Of a stretch of 49,226 nucleotides of DNA, positions 49,175 to 49,226 are shown in pieces. Made by a program: the position numbers and the translations under genes. Location of the stretch: the NCBI GenBank assembly GCA_034435835.1, contig DAOTWF010000018.1, forward strand, positions 1 through 49,226, read 5' to 3'. The notes beneath the pieces were generated by a model, which worked only from the letters and a program-made list of their open reading frames with translations, was not told the origin of the DNA and searched no databases. How positions within the stretch are numbered: the stretch's first letter is position 1; each line of letters opens with the position of its first letter. Origin of the DNA: CALJTV01 sp034435835. Its GTDB lineage: Bacteria; Chloroflexota; Dehalococcoidia; GIF9; UBA5629.

Positions 49175-49226
49175 AGGGTGTACTGGTTCTTTTTAAGAAG
49201 CGGTCGGGGCGGTCTTTCGGTAGACC

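Noticed and set aside
49211..49226. GGTCT/AGACC hairpin at the window end
   Set aside because: Cut by the window edge and only five base pairs; it cannot be judged as a terminator.

Overview
This 49 kb window (moderately GC-rich, roughly 55% by eye) is a dense bacterial housekeeping region from what looks like an uncultured Dehalococcoidia-type Chloroflexota. That placement is an inference. It rests on gene content: a bacterial PAC2 protein beside TldD/PmbA, Mrp next to a CooC-like ATPase, LarA with LUD/Fe-S proteins, orphan DUF2344 and DUF951, membrane thioredoxins with zinc ribbons, and a CIRCE-controlled hrcA-grpE-dnaK operon. It also rests on frequent TTG starts. I see no rRNA, prophage, insertion sequence or CRISPR array. 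One tRNA (Ser-UGA) is present.

Layout. Positions 1-1.5 kb hold a frameshifted zinc-ribbon membrane gene and three small unknown genes. A CNNM/CorC transporter overlaps an orphan DUF2344 gene (1.6-3.6 kb). A minus-strand operon encodes Mrp, a CooC-like ATPase and a metallo-beta-lactamase-fold enzyme (3.6-6.3 kb). About 0.8 kb of decayed sequence follows, then a lipoprotein carboxylesterase (7.2-9.0 kb). A long plus-strand run (9.2-16.0 kb) carries a histidine phosphatase, tilS, a stand-alone Smr protein, a chagasin-like I42 inhibitor, larA, a LutC-like LUD protein and a LutB/LutA-type fusion, which together suggest lactate racemisation and oxidation. Next come a hydrophobic pentapeptide-repeat protein and a MntP-like exporter (16.2-17.2 kb).

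From 17.1 to 22.3 kb the minus strand reads tRNA-Ser, sucC, sucD, pabB, pabA, pabC: succinyl-CoA synthetase joined to p-aminobenzoate (folate) synthesis. Three zinc-ribbon proteins follow (22.4-26.2 kb), two of them membrane-anchored thioredoxins with a fibronectin-like domain. Then come greA-lysS-serS with an attenuator-like greA leader, a BioD/DRTGG protein with a damaged P-loop, a DUF2007 protein, and an exported protein with 18 cysteines. speD-speE (spermidine synthesis) lies at 32-33.3 kb.

From 33.3 to 38.3 kb an apparent operon tldD-pmbA-PAC2-HEAT-GNAT suggests a peptide or protein processing module. It is followed by a SWIM zinc-finger protein, folC (divergent from pyrF), DUF951, a MarR regulator, dinB, ilvE and a class II aldolase. 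The window ends with a 50-residue membrane protein plus rpsT, then hrcA-grpE-dnaK behind a sigma-70 promoter and a near-perfect CIRCE operator; dnaJ is absent from the cluster.

Sigma-70-type promoters with a 17-18 bp spacer can be read before many genes. Several (folC, pyrF, dinB) put the -10 box so close to the start codon that the mRNAs should be leaderless. Folate genes appear twice (pabBAC and folC), and branched-chain/class IV aminotransferases appear twice. The most unusual items are the hydrophobic pentapeptide protein, the cysteine-rich exported protein, the zinc-ribbon/thioredoxin pair, the greA leader terminator and the PAC2/TldD/PmbA operon.
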